From: Granulicella sp. S190
Lineage (GTDB): Bacteria; Acidobacteriota; Terriglobia; Terriglobales; Acidobacteriaceae
Direction of reading: 5' to 3'
NCBI RefSeq assembly: GCF_009766095.1
Contig: NZ_LMUD01000014.1
Coordinates: 329,328 to 367,395 of the forward strand
DNA length: 38,068 bases
This document shows, piece after piece, positions 8,055 to 16,848 of the stretch. The notes under the pieces were generated by a model that saw nothing but the letters and a program-made list of their open reading frames with translations, made no database searches and was not told the origin of the DNA. Position 1 is the stretch's first letter, and each line of letters begins with the position of its first letter. A program made the position numbers and the translations under genes.

Positions 8055-9568
8055 GCCGCCTCTTTCTTTAGTGACCAAGCCTCCAACTCTGCCCCGCCGC
8101 GGCCCGGCACCAGCTCCAGCAGCACTCGCTTCGGATACACATGTGTCTTCATCTGGAGCACGGCACTCGCTCTGTCCTGGTTCAGCGCCACCGCAAGTCG
8201 TAGTAGCACCACCGCCCTCGACACATTCCCATGCTCTTCCACAGGAATCCACCGCATCGGTCGATCCAGCGGGTCCGGTCTGCTCTTGCCCATGTATCTG
8301 GCAACTGCACTGACAATCATGCGCTGCTCCGGAGAAAATCCAAAGATCTCCGAGTTCGCAATGATGTACTGGGTGTGCCGGTAGTGTCCCTGGTGATTCA
8401 TAAACTTGCCGACATCCTGCATCATCGCCGCAGCCTCGAGCCACAGCCGATACTCTTCCGGAAGCTCATGCACGCGAGCCAGCGCATCGAACAGCTCCAC
8501 CACGTGCTGTCTTACCGGCTCCACCTTTCGCTGCTCGATCCCATACCTCTCGCAAACCTCAAGAACACCAGCCCACCGCTCGCTCTCAATCTTCTGGTGC
8601 ACCGACGTCCGTAGATCTACCTCAGCCAGCATCTGCGCCAGCATTCCGTCCCGAAGCCCCAGCGGCGAGTAGCGAAATCCCTTCAGCCCCATCCGCTCCA
8701 GCAGGCTCGCATACACCTGCGAACCGCCGACGATGATCTCTGACCGGCGCGGCCCGATCCCCGGCACCGCCTCTCGATCCGCATTGTTCATCTTCGCCAG
8801 ACGATCCGCCAGCCTTCGCACATCGGGAGTATCTGCGGTAAGCGCCCCCACCCGCTCCAGCCGCTTCTTCGCCAGCGTCTTCTTCACCGCTCGGCCCTTC
8901 CGAACATGTCCGCTGGCCTCCGCCAAAGCGGCCGCGGTGCCCGAAGTCGCAATCACCAGCCCCACCCGCGGCGTACCCAGCTTCTTCTCAGCCCGCTTCA
9001 GCTCGCGATCGATAAACTGCTTCAACCGCGCAATATCGTCCTTCGCCGGCGGGTCGCTCCGCAGAAACTCCTCCTGCAGCCGCACCGCCCCCAATGGCAT
9101 ACTCACCATCGACTTGATCCGTCCGCCATCCGAAACCGTCACCTCGCAGCTTCCGCCGCCCAGGTCGATCAGCAGGCACCGCCCCCGCGCTCCAACCTCA
9201 TGCGTCACCACCCCCAGGTGGATTAGCCGCCCCTCCTCTAACCCCGAGATCACCTCGACGTTCCATCCCGTCGTCGACTTCACCCACTCCGTAAACGCAG
9301 CCGCATTCCGGGCGTCCCGCATCGCACTCGTCGCGACCACGCGCACCTTATCCACCACATGCACCTGAACCGCTTTGTGAAAGCGCTTCAGCGCACGAAT
9401 CGTCGCCGCCATCGCCTCCGGCGAGATAACCCCCGTCTGAAAGACACTCTCTCCCAGCCGCGTCACCTCGCGGTCTTCGTGCAGCGTCTTCAAACGGTGC
9501 ATCTGAACCGTTGAAATCTTCAGACGGCACGAGTTCGACCCAATATCGATCGCGGCAAACGTAGGCAT
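8006..9568 (-). CDS. ppx: Exopolyphosphatase, Ppx/GppA family
   Basis: A 520-residue member of the ASKHA-fold Ppx/GppA family, hydrolysing polyphosphate from its ends and/or pppGpp. Visible signatures: AIDIGSNSCRLKI at the N-terminus (phosphate 1 loop), VVATSAMRDARN, the GLEEGRLIHLGV segment with the catalytic Glu region, and LLIDLGGGSCEVTV (phosphate 2 loop). The C-terminal part is the helical HD-like domain seen in PPX: QDVGKFMNHQGHYRHTQYI aligns with E. coli PPX HEVG...NHSGLHRHSAYI, with Gln384-Asp385 in place of His-Glu. Length matches E. coli PPX (513). Ppx versus GppA cannot be decided here. The neighbour SixA is also a phosphate-signalling enzyme, and the genes converge and overlap. 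Confidence 0.88.
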   Translation of the reverse strand: MPTFAAIDIGSNSCRLKISTVQMHRLKTLHEDREVTRLGESVFQTGVISPEAMAATIRALKRFHKAVQVHVVDKVRVVATSAMRDARNAAAFTEWVKSTTGWNVEVISGLEEGRLIHLGVVTHEVGARGRCLLIDLGGGSCEVTVSDGGRIKSMVSMPLGAVRLQEEFLRSDPPAKDDIARLKQFIDRELKRAEKKLGTPRVGLVIATSGTAAALAEASGHVRKGRAVKKTLAKKRLERVGALTADTPDVRRLADRLAKMNNADREAVPGIGPRRSEIIVGGSQVYASLLERMGLKGFRYSPLGLRDGMLAQMLAEVDLRTSVHQKIESERWAGVLEVCERYGIEQRKVEPVRQHVVELFDALARVHELPEEYRLWLEAAAMMQDVGKFMNHQGHYRHTQYIIANSEIFGFSPEQRMIVSAVARYMGKSRPDPLDRPMRWIPVEEHGNVSRAVVLLRLAVALNQDRASAVLQMKTHVYPKRVLLELVPGRGGAELEAWSLKKEAAYFREVFRRELFVEVA

Positions 9569-9649
9569 AGTTCTCGGGTCACCTCAGGGAGCAGAAATCC
9601 CACCATCAGCAGATTACATCCCACCGCTGAATCTCGGGCTCCTTCAGCT

Positions 9650-9683
9650 TTGACAGTTATTTACCCTCTATCCCATTTATGCT
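9650..9683 (+). promoter_or_regulatory. Possible sigma-70 promoter for the glycosyltransferase block
   Basis: A perfect TTGACA -35 box lies at 9650-9655 in the 133-bp gap between the divergent ppx and the first GT39 gene. The -10 is poor: ATTTAT (9675-9680) at 19-bp spacing or TATGCT (9678-9683) at 22 bp. An AGAGAG purine stretch at about 9685-9690 could serve as a weak ribosome site for the ATG at 9702. Confidence 0.3.
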
Positions 9684-9701
9684 TAGAGAGCACCCGAAAT
9701 C

Positions 9702-11873
9702 ATGACTAACGACACCCTATTTGAACCAATCGCCCAACCCAAAGCAACGCTTGACACCTGTACCCCCCGACGCCCCACCGCTCTCCTCGTTCTTACCGGT
9801 CTCTGGCTCATCATCTTCTTCGCCGCGCTCTTCTCGCCACCGCTACTCGACGACGCCGACGCGACCCACGCGAACGCAGCTCGTCACATGGCCCTCTCCG
9901 GCGATCTCGTCACCCTCCGCGTCGACGGCATCCGCTATCTCGAAAAAGCGCCACTCCCTTACTGGCTGGGTGCGCTCAGCTTCCGCATCTTCGGCTTCAA
10001 CACCTTCGCCGCCCATCTTCCCGAGGCCATCGGCGTACTCCTTCTCGCGTTCCTCGGCTACTTCTGGGCTCTCCGCGCCTTCAACGCCAGGGCTGCCTTC
10101 TACACCGGCCTCACAACTCTTACTACTGTCGGTGTCTTCCTCTTCACTCGCTACTACATTCCCGAGGTTCTGCTCACTCTCTTTCTCTGCGTCGCGCTTT
10201 ACTGTCTTCTCACTTGTCTAAAGCCACTCGCAAAGGAGCAAACAGGAGCAAGTAAAGCCGTCTTCTCTGCCTCGATCTATGCGTGGCTTATGTGGTGCGC
10301 TCTCGCCCTCGCCGTCCTCACCAAGGGCCTCGTAGCTCTCATCTTTTTCTTCGGCGCAGCGATCTTCTATCTCGCACTCAGCGGCGAATATAAACATTGG
10401 CGCAGACTAAAACCCTTCACCGGCATCGTTCTCTTCCTGGCAATCGCCGCCCCCTGGCACGTCCTCGCTGGCCTTCGTAACACCGGCGGCATGAACGGCC
10501 ATGGCTTCTTCTGGTTCTACTTCATCAACGAGCACGTCCTGCGCTTCCTTGGCCGTCGCTACCCCCGCGACTACAACAAGCTTCCCGGCTACCTCTTCTG
10601 GAGCCTCCATCTCGTCTGGCTCTTTCCCTGGTCGCTCTTCGGCGGAGCGCTCATCCACCAGGCCTACACCGCCTTCCAGCGCTATCGAAAAAACAACCCT
10701 CCACTGGTTGATGAAGCCAGAACCTTCTACTGGCAGCCCTACGCTGTTGTCGTCGTCGGACTCATCCTGCAGAATGCCCTCAAAATCCCTTACCTCTTCA
10801 CGCTCTTCGTCGCATTGATTCTCTTTCTGCTCCACGGCCTGCGTCGTCGTCAGGCCAACTCTCCATCGGGCACCCCACTCCTTCTGGTCAATACCCTCGC
10901 CCAGCGCACTACCCTTCTCCTCAGCCTCTTCGCCTCTCTCGTCCTCGTCTTCTTCTCTCTCTCCACCAACCAGGAGTACTACACCTTCCCCTCGTATCTC
11001 GCGATCCTGATCCTCCTCGCCGCAGCTCTCACCCGCGCCGAACAGAGCTTCTCCTCTGACCGAGCCCTGCGTCGTTGGATCACCATCGCTCACGCCACCT
11101 TCACGATCCTCGGCGTAGCCATCGCCGTCACTCTTCTCTACGGCCTCTGGACCTCACGTCACCTTCCCTTCGTTCCTGACATTGGCGACCTCCTCGCTCA
11201 CCGTGGCGTCGGCAACTACACCCTCTCCATGTCAGGCATCTTCGACCTCACCGGTCCAAGCTTTGCCGCCCTGCGCCTCCCTGCAACCCTCGCCGCCATC
11301 GCCTTCCTGGTAGGCCCCGCCACTGCCTGGTTTCTTCGCTCACAACGGCGTCACCTCTCCGCAACCTTAGCTCTCGCCCTTACCTCGTCAGTCTTCTTTA
11401 TCGCCGCACACATCGCCTTTGCCCGCTTCGCACCGATGCTCTCTTCCAGAAGCTTCGCCGACACCATTCAGCAACTTGAAGCCGACCATTCCATCTCCAC
11501 CAACAACAGGGTCATCCTCTTCGGCGACCAATCCTACGGATCTTCGATCGCCTTCTACCTCGGGCATCAGGTCTCCCTCGTCGATGGACGCCGCTCGTCC
11601 ATGCTCTTTGGCGGAACCTTCCCCGATGCTCCGCCCATCTTTCTTACCTCGCAGGATCTCCTCGCCGTCTGGGGTCACGGCGAACGCAAACTCCTCTTCG
11701 TTCCCATGGAAAAGCGCGACGTGGTCGATCAGCTTCTCGGTGATCACAAAATCCTTCTCTTTCAGAGCTCCGGAAAAGCACTCTACACCGACCGCCCTCT
11801 AGACACGACGGTCAAGACGAGCAGCAATACTCTTTCCTTCAATCAACGCACGACGATGCGGCAGACTCCCTGA
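9702..11873 (+). CDS. GT39/ArnT-like membrane glycosyltransferase (first paralogue)
   Basis: A 723-residue integral membrane protein of the GT-C / GT39 (PMT, ArnT) type. After a cytoplasmic lead and first span, the first external loop carries the acidic pair Asp50-Asp51 in PPLLDDADATHANAARHM, the position of the catalytic aspartate in ArnT/PMT enzymes. It is followed by GIRYLEKAPLPYWLGA, matching the family's K-P-P-L-x-Y segment. About 12 spans follow, with FLGRRYPRDYNKLPGYLFW in a central loop and SLSTNQEYYTFP late. Such enzymes move a sugar from a polyprenyl-phosphate donor to lipid A, protein or another lipid on the outer face of the inner membrane. The acceptor is unknown. The C-terminal soluble part (after about 560) resembles that of the next gene, so the two arose by tandem duplication. 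Confidence 0.85.
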   Translation: MTNDTLFEPIAQPKATLDTCTPRRPTALLVLTGLWLIIFFAALFSPPLLDDADATHANAARHMALSGDLVTLRVDGIRYLEKAPLPYWLGALSFRIFGFNTFAAHLPEAIGVLLLAFLGYFWALRAFNARAAFYTGLTTLTTVGVFLFTRYYIPEVLLTLFLCVALYCLLTCLKPLAKEQTGASKAVFSASIYAWLMWCALALAVLTKGLVALIFFFGAAIFYLALSGEYKHWRRLKPFTGIVLFLAIAAPWHVLAGLRNTGGMNGHGFFWFYFINEHVLRFLGRRYPRDYNKLPGYLFWSLHLVWLFPWSLFGGALIHQAYTAFQRYRKNNPPLVDEARTFYWQPYAVVVVGLILQNALKIPYLFTLFVALILFLLHGLRRRQANSPSGTPLLLVNTLAQRTTLLLSLFASLVLVFFSLSTNQEYYTFPSYLAILILLAAALTRAEQSFSSDRALRRWITIAHATFTILGVAIAVTLLYGLWTSRHLPFVPDIGDLLAHRGVGNYTLSMSGIFDLTGPSFAALRLPATLAAIAFLVGPATAWFLRSQRRHLSATLALALTSSVFFIAAHIAFARFAPMLSSRSFADTIQQLEADHSISTNNRVILFGDQSYGSSIAFYLGHQVSLVDGRRSSMLFGGTFPDAPPIFLTSQDLLAVWGHGERKLLFVPMEKRDVVDQLLGDHKILLFQSSGKALYTDRPLDTTVKTSSNTLSFNQRTTMRQTP

Positions 11874-11999
11874 TCCGAAGATTTGTAGACCGATTCTTAA
11901 AGTATCCGAATCGCAGCAGCGGGTTATCTGGCAAATAGATCTCCTGCACCAACCCAAACCATCGACTCAGAACCAACTAACTCTCTACGAAGAAACCTA

Positions 12000-13940
12000 G
12001 TGCACGAGACCTCTCCCCAAAACGCCACGCCGCGCCGTCTCTGGAGTCCAGTCTCTCTCGTCATCATCTTTTTTCTATGGTTCATCCTCCAGGTCGGAGG
12101 CCTCTTCAGCCCCGGTCTCCTCGACGATGTCGACTCCATCTACATCGAAATCGCCCGAGAGATGCTCCAGCGTCACGACTTCGTCACCCCATACATCGAC
12201 GGCGTTCGCTTCTTCGATAAGCCTCCCCTGATGTATTGGATGGCTGCTGGCTCCATGCACCTCTTCGGCATCCATGACTGGGCTGCCCGGCTCCCTCTCG
12301 CCATTGCCGTCCTCGCTCTCCTCCTCGCGGTCTATGCTCTCGGCATTCGCCTGTTCGCCATAAACTCTCCCGTGGACAAACCCGATCGCGGCGGATTCTA
12401 CGCAGCAATCGCGATGGCCACCAGCATCGGTCCCTACCTCTACACGCGCTTCTACATCCCGGACATCCTCATCGCTCTCTGGATGACCCTCGCCGTCCAC
12501 CTCTTCCTCATCGCACTGGACCGCCTTCAGCCAGACCGCAACGCAACCTCATCCCGGCCATATCGATCTGCGCTTCTACCTTGCCTAGCGTTTGCCGCCG
12601 TCATGGCAGCAAACGTTCTCACCAAAGGTCTTATCGGCCTCGTCTTTCCCATTGGCTTCGTCCTTCTGTACCTGACCTTCACAAAACAACTCGGCCTGCT
12701 TCTGAAACTTCATCTCCTCCCCGGCACTGCGGTCTTCCTTGCTCTTGCAGCGCCGTGGCACATCCTCGCTGCTCTACGTTCTCCTGCCATCCCTCTCCCT
12801 GCCAGCCTCGGACTACCGGCAACCGGAGGCTGGGCATGGTTCTATCTCTACAACGAGCACATCGCTCGCTTCCTCTCAAAGCGCATCCCCCACGACTACG
12901 GTCAAACTCCCGTCTGGCTCTTCTGGCTCTACCTCGCCATATGGATCATGCCCTGGACCATCTTCCTGCCGGGCGCCATTGCAGAACACCTCCGCACCCT
13001 TCGCCACCGCACATCCGTTCTCACCACAAACGCTCTCACGCTGTCACGCGAGCACGAAGCCGCTCTCTCCCTCATTCTCTGGTGCCTCCTCGTCATGGGA
13101 TTCTTCTCCCTCTCCAGCAGGCAGGAGTACTACTCCATTCCAGCCATCCCCTCCCTTTGCCTTATGGCCGGAGGTCTCCTCGCCCAGGCAGACAAAACTC
13201 CGCGATCCTCGCCCCTCGGAGCAATTGCTGGCAAGAGCGCCCTTGTCTGGCATCTCTCCCTACTTCTGCCTTTGGCTACGATCCTCACCATCGTCTGCGG
13301 GTACTTCGCCATCACCGCGCCACACCTCGCACCCGGAGCCGACCTCGCTTCGCTCCTCAACTCCAATCCGGACTTTTACAACCTCTCACTCGGCCATCTC
13401 TTCGACCTCACCGGAGACGCCATGGGACTCTTCCGTGGTCCACTCATCGCCGTCGCTCTCAGCATGCTTGGCATCGGTCCTGTCAGCTACCTTCTACGTC
13501 GTCGCTCGCTTACCTACGCCGCCAATCTCGTCTTGGCCACAGCCATGACCATCTGTCTCCTCGCAGCTCACGAAGGCCTCGTCCGCTTCTATCCCGTCCT
13601 CGGCTCCAAAGGGCTTGCTCTTACCGTCAAAAAAGAGCTTCGCCCCGGAGATCGCGTCATCATCGATGGCTGGCTCTCCTCCGGCTCCTCCATCCTCTTC
13701 TACACCGGCCAGCAGGCAGGCCTCGTCAACGGAAGAATCTATGGCCCCTGGTATGGCTCCTTCTGGCCCGACGCTCCCCCTATCTTCGGCACCGAGGATG
13801 GCCTGCGGCAAGCGTGGCCCGGCCCGCAAAGAATCTTCCTCCTCACCTTCAGCAAGCAGCGCGCCGACGACCTGACACGCTTCGCTCCCGTCCATCTGCT
13901 TGCTTCAGAAGGAGGTAAGTTCATCCTCTCCAACCGCTAA
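12000..13940 (+). CDS. GT39/ArnT-like membrane glycosyltransferase (second paralogue)
   Basis: A 646-residue GT-C protein built like its upstream neighbour: SPGLLDDVDSIYIEIAREML with Asp42-Asp43 in the first loop, GVRFFDKPPLMYWMAA, FLSKRIPHDYGQTPVWLFW in the central loop, SLSSRQEYYSIPAIPS late, and a C-terminal segment ending in FWPDAPPIFGTEDG that matches PDAPPIFLTSQD of the first copy. Sequence identity looks moderate, so the duplication is old and the two may use different donors or acceptors. The start is GTG at 12000, preceded by the weak purine tract GAAGAAA. The 126-bp gap to the first copy shows no terminator. Function as for the first copy: transfer of a sugar from a lipid-linked donor, acceptor unknown. 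Confidence 0.85.
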   Translation: MHETSPQNATPRRLWSPVSLVIIFFLWFILQVGGLFSPGLLDDVDSIYIEIAREMLQRHDFVTPYIDGVRFFDKPPLMYWMAAGSMHLFGIHDWAARLPLAIAVLALLLAVYALGIRLFAINSPVDKPDRGGFYAAIAMATSIGPYLYTRFYIPDILIALWMTLAVHLFLIALDRLQPDRNATSSRPYRSALLPCLAFAAVMAANVLTKGLIGLVFPIGFVLLYLTFTKQLGLLLKLHLLPGTAVFLALAAPWHILAALRSPAIPLPASLGLPATGGWAWFYLYNEHIARFLSKRIPHDYGQTPVWLFWLYLAIWIMPWTIFLPGAIAEHLRTLRHRTSVLTTNALTLSREHEAALSLILWCLLVMGFFSLSSRQEYYSIPAIPSLCLMAGGLLAQADKTPRSSPLGAIAGKSALVWHLSLLLPLATILTIVCGYFAITAPHLAPGADLASLLNSNPDFYNLSLGHLFDLTGDAMGLFRGPLIAVALSMLGIGPVSYLLRRRSLTYAANLVLATAMTICLLAAHEGLVRFYPVLGSKGLALTVKKELRPGDRVIIDGWLSSGSSILFYTGQQAGLVNGRIYGPWYGSFWPDAPPIFGTEDGLRQAWPGPQRIFLLTFSKQRADDLTRFAPVHLLASEGGKFILSNR

Positions 13941-14036
13941 CCCCCTTTTTAGCCGAGATTTCAAACCACCAGCCTTGACCTTCAAACTTCGGCAGTTTGG
14001 CACAACAGAACCCCAGCCGATATCCTTGTACGAGTT

Positions 14037-15212
14037 ATGTCTGCCACCCTGCTCCTGATCGGTCGAGCTGCTCTGATAGTCGGTTTCCTCGGCACGCTCA
14101 CCGCTGGAGTCTCTTTCCTGCTGGCGGTGATAGGGGGGCGTTATCTTCTCACACACCGCAACACCAGCGGCAGCTACGCTCCTCCGGTAAGCATTCTCAA
14201 GCCTCTCCACGGCAAGGAAATGGGCCTTGAGGAGAATCTCGAAAGCTTCTTTACCCAGAACTATCCTGACTTTGAGCTCATCTTCTGCGCCAGATCGCTC
14301 TCCGATCCTGGAATGGTCTGCGCCCAGGAGATCGCCCGCAGATTCCCCTCAATCTCCACCCGCTTCATCGCATCGGGGGAGCCCCTCTGGCAGAATCCCA
14401 AGATCTTCTCCATGTCGCTTCTTCTCGAAGCAGCGAAGCACGAGATCATCCTCTTCTCTGACAGCGACGTTCGCGTCAGCCCCACTTACCTCCACGATAT
14501 TCTGCAGCCTCTTGCGGACCCGGCTGTCGGACTGGTCACCTGCACCTTCCGCGGCAAGCCATCGGCAAACACCTCACTCCTTACCGCTCTCACCCAGACC
14601 GTCGAATTCTCCAGCGGTGTTCTCACCGCAAATCTCCTCGAAGACATTAAATTCGGCCTTGGCCCCACTCTTCTCACCCGAAAAACCGCCGTCGAGCAGA
14701 TCGGTGGATTTAAAAATATGGAAGATCTGTTAGCCGATGACTTCTGGCTCGGCAACCGCATCGCCGAAAAGGGCTACAAGGTCATCCTCTCCACAGCCAT
14801 CGTCGATCACTGCATTAACTACGGAACCATCCTCGCCGGTCTCCATCATCAGATCGACTGGATGAAGAACACTCGCTGCTCCCGTCCCGCAGGCCACCTC
14901 GGCACCGGCCTTACTTACGCCATGCCCTTCGGCATCCTCGGTTGTCTCGCAGCATTCGCTATCGGACGCCCAACGGTAGGCCTTTGGCTTCTCTTCGCAG
15001 CGCTCGTAAACCGCTGGCTGCAAGCCCTGCTCATCGGCTTCGTTGTCATGCGAGACCGTCTCTCTCTCGTCTACTTCTGGCTCTATCCCCTCTGCGATCT
15101 GCTCGGCTTCTACAGTTGGGCCGCAAGCTACTTCGGTCGGGAGATCATCTATCGTGGCGAACGCTACCGCATCAATCCCGGCGGCGTCCTCGTACGGCTG
15201 GAACCCAGATAA
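14037..15212 (+). CDS. GT21 ceramide glucosyltransferase / HpnI-like glycosyltransferase
   Basis: A 391-residue membrane-bound GT-A glycosyltransferase. One N-terminal span leads into a catalytic domain: SILKPLHGKE, the donor/metal motif DSDVR (Asp142, Asp144), DDFWLG (Asp234-Asp235) and a QxxRW-like site in QIDWMKNTR. Two or three C-terminal spans follow. This layout is shared by ceramide glucosyltransferases and HpnI, which adds an N-acetylglucosamine to bacteriohopanetetrol. No other hpn gene is in the window, so the acceptor (hopanoid, sphingolipid-like or other lipid) stays open and I give no symbol. It follows two GT39 genes on the same strand with a 96-bp gap, which suggests a joint role in decorating envelope lipids. 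Confidence 0.78.
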   Translation: MSATLLLIGRAALIVGFLGTLTAGVSFLLAVIGGRYLLTHRNTSGSYAPPVSILKPLHGKEMGLEENLESFFTQNYPDFELIFCARSLSDPGMVCAQEIARRFPSISTRFIASGEPLWQNPKIFSMSLLLEAAKHEIILFSDSDVRVSPTYLHDILQPLADPAVGLVTCTFRGKPSANTSLLTALTQTVEFSSGVLTANLLEDIKFGLGPTLLTRKTAVEQIGGFKNMEDLLADDFWLGNRIAEKGYKVILSTAIVDHCINYGTILAGLHHQIDWMKNTRCSRPAGHLGTGLTYAMPFGILGCLAAFAIGRPTVGLWLLFAALVNRWLQALLIGFVVMRDRLSLVYFWLYPLCDLLGFYSWAASYFGREIIYRGERYRINPGGVLVRLEPR

Positions 15213-15258
15213 AACGTCCAAGAGCCATCTTCGCATTCACCCGCAAGCCAGGCACTCC

Positions 15259-15660
15259 TCACCCGTTCTTCTTATCCTTCCGCCCCGGGATCACCACCTG
15301 CCGCCGTGTAGGAACAAGACCAACACCCGGTTGCGTCTGTTGCTGCATCCTCGTCAACATCTCCGTCCGAACATAGTCCACAAAACCCTGCATCTGCCGG
15401 TTCATCTCCTCCATCCTCTCCCGCATCTGCAGCACAATCGCGATCCCGGCGATGTTCACCCCCAGATCGCGAGCCAGGTTCAAAATAAACTCCAGCCGCT
15501 CCAGGTCCTCATCTGTATAAAGCCGCGTATTCCCTTCACTCCGCGACGGCCGCAGCAGCCCCTCCCGCTCGTACAGACGCAGTGTCTGCGGATGAATCTC
15601 GTACATCTCCGCCACCGACGAAATCATGTACGCGCCTTTACTCTTCCGCTTTGTCGCCAT
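15259..15660 (-). CDS. hspR: MerR-family heat-shock repressor HspR
   Basis: A 133-residue MerR-type regulator. The winged-helix DNA-binding part (MISSVAEMYEIHPQTLRLYEREGLL, RPSRSEGNTRLYTDEDLERL) and the short dimerisation helix (GVNIAGIAIVLQMRERMEEMNRQ) match HspR, which represses dnaK-type operons together with DnaK by binding HAIR sites. No metal or drug pocket is present, and the tail is Lys-rich (GRKDKKNG). The open frame extends to a TTG at 15684. I prefer ATG 15660 because it directly gives the usual short N-terminus and an AGGGG tract lies about 11 nt upstream. It diverges from an SDR gene across a 133-bp gap; a weak TTGACT box is seen there, but no clear HAIR site. A HAIR-like site does lie upstream of dnaK in this window. 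Confidence 0.85.
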   Translation of the reverse strand: MATKRKSKGAYMISSVAEMYEIHPQTLRLYEREGLLRPSRSEGNTRLYTDEDLERLEFILNLARDLGVNIAGIAIVLQMRERMEEMNRQMQGFVDYVRTEMLTRMQQQTQPGVGLVPTRRQVVIPGRKDKKNG

Positions 15661-15793
15661 AGATCCCAACCCCTGCCATCTCAACCCGGATCAACTGCTT
15701 TATCGAAGTCTAGCTCTTCAGCACATACGCAAGTCAAACAAACTCCGCTATGCTCAGCATTAGCATCACAGGATCAGCATCTCACCTATAACT

Positions 15794-16801
15794 ATGAAGA
15801 CCTCAAGAGCCGCCCTTCATGCTACTCAGATTCTTACCGGAATCGCCGCCATAGCCGCAGCCAAAGCCCTTATGCCCCGGCAAGAAAAACGTCGCCTCCG
15901 CGGACGGGTCGTGCTCATCACAGGCGGCTCCCGCGGCCTCGGTCTTGCTCTCGCACATCGCTTCGGTCGCTCTGGAGCGAAGCTTATCCTCGTCTCCCGC
16001 AACTCCGACGAGCTCACCCAGGCCCGAGAAACTCTCCTGACGCAAAACTCCGTCCAGCATCCCGACGATATCCTCCTCCTTCCCGCCGACCTCACCGACG
16101 AAGCCCAGGCCACTACGCTCGTCGACTACGCCGTCGGTTACTTTGGCCACATCGACATTCTCATCAACAACGCCGGCATCATCGAAGTTGGTCCCGTCGA
16201 AGACCAGCCCATCTCCGCCTACCACCGCGCTATGGCCACAAACTTCTTCGCCGCGCTCTACACCACCAGGGCAGCGCTCCCGCACCTGCTCCATCGCAGT
16301 CCAATCTATGACGGCGCCTCCATCGTCAACATCGCTAGCATCGGCGGCAAGTTCGCGATGCCTCATATGCTGCCCTACGTCGCCAGCAAATTCGCTCTCG
16401 TAGGCTTCTCACAAGGCCTCCACGCCGAACTACGCCACAAAGGGATCCGCGTCACCACCGTCTGTCCCGGTCTTATGCGCACCGGTGGCGAAGTCCACGC
16501 CCACTACACCGGTCAAATCAAGAAAGAAGAACGCTGGTTCACCCTCGCCGCAAAAACGCCTCTCATCGCATCCTCCGTTACCCATGCTGCCAATAAGATC
16601 TACAACGCCGTCACCGCTGGCCGCGCCGAGATTACCATCACGCCACAAGCGTGGCTTGCTGCCCGCGTAGTCGGTCTCGCCCCCGAAACCACCCAACTCC
16701 TCGCCAGCCTCGTCAATGAGTTCATCCTGCCCGCCCCGGCCGCCGAGCAGCTTTCACCCGGCTTCATCTCGGAAGTCTCCGCTCAAATGCAACAGGGCTG
16801 A
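15794..16801 (+). CDS. Short-chain dehydrogenase/reductase
   Basis: A 335-residue SDR enzyme using NAD(P)H. Cofactor loop TGGSRGLG (43-50), structural motif NNAG, catalytic Tyr195-x3-Lys199 in PYVASK with a preceding Ser in VNIASIGG, and the CPGLMRTG segment are all present. The Arg in the loop and SRNSDEL after beta-2 favour NADP(H). Unlike most SDRs of 250 residues it has a 35-residue hydrophobic lead (ATQILTGIAAIAAAKAL), possibly a membrane anchor, and a C-terminal extension of about 60 residues, the layout of the larger acyl or sterol-like SDRs. The substrate is unknown. It converges with dnaJ across 47 bp without an obvious terminator. Confidence 0.87.
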   Translation: MKTSRAALHATQILTGIAAIAAAKALMPRQEKRRLRGRVVLITGGSRGLGLALAHRFGRSGAKLILVSRNSDELTQARETLLTQNSVQHPDDILLLPADLTDEAQATTLVDYAVGYFGHIDILINNAGIIEVGPVEDQPISAYHRAMATNFFAALYTTRAALPHLLHRSPIYDGASIVNIASIGGKFAMPHMLPYVASKFALVGFSQGLHAELRHKGIRVTTVCPGLMRTGGEVHAHYTGQIKKEERWFTLAAKTPLIASSVTHAANKIYNAVTAGRAEITITPQAWLAARVVGLAPETTQLLASLVNEFILPAPAAEQLSPGFISEVSAQMQQG

Positions 16802-16848
16802 TCGCATCCGCGACCAACCCCGCTCCGTAAAAGCTTTTTCGGCATTCA

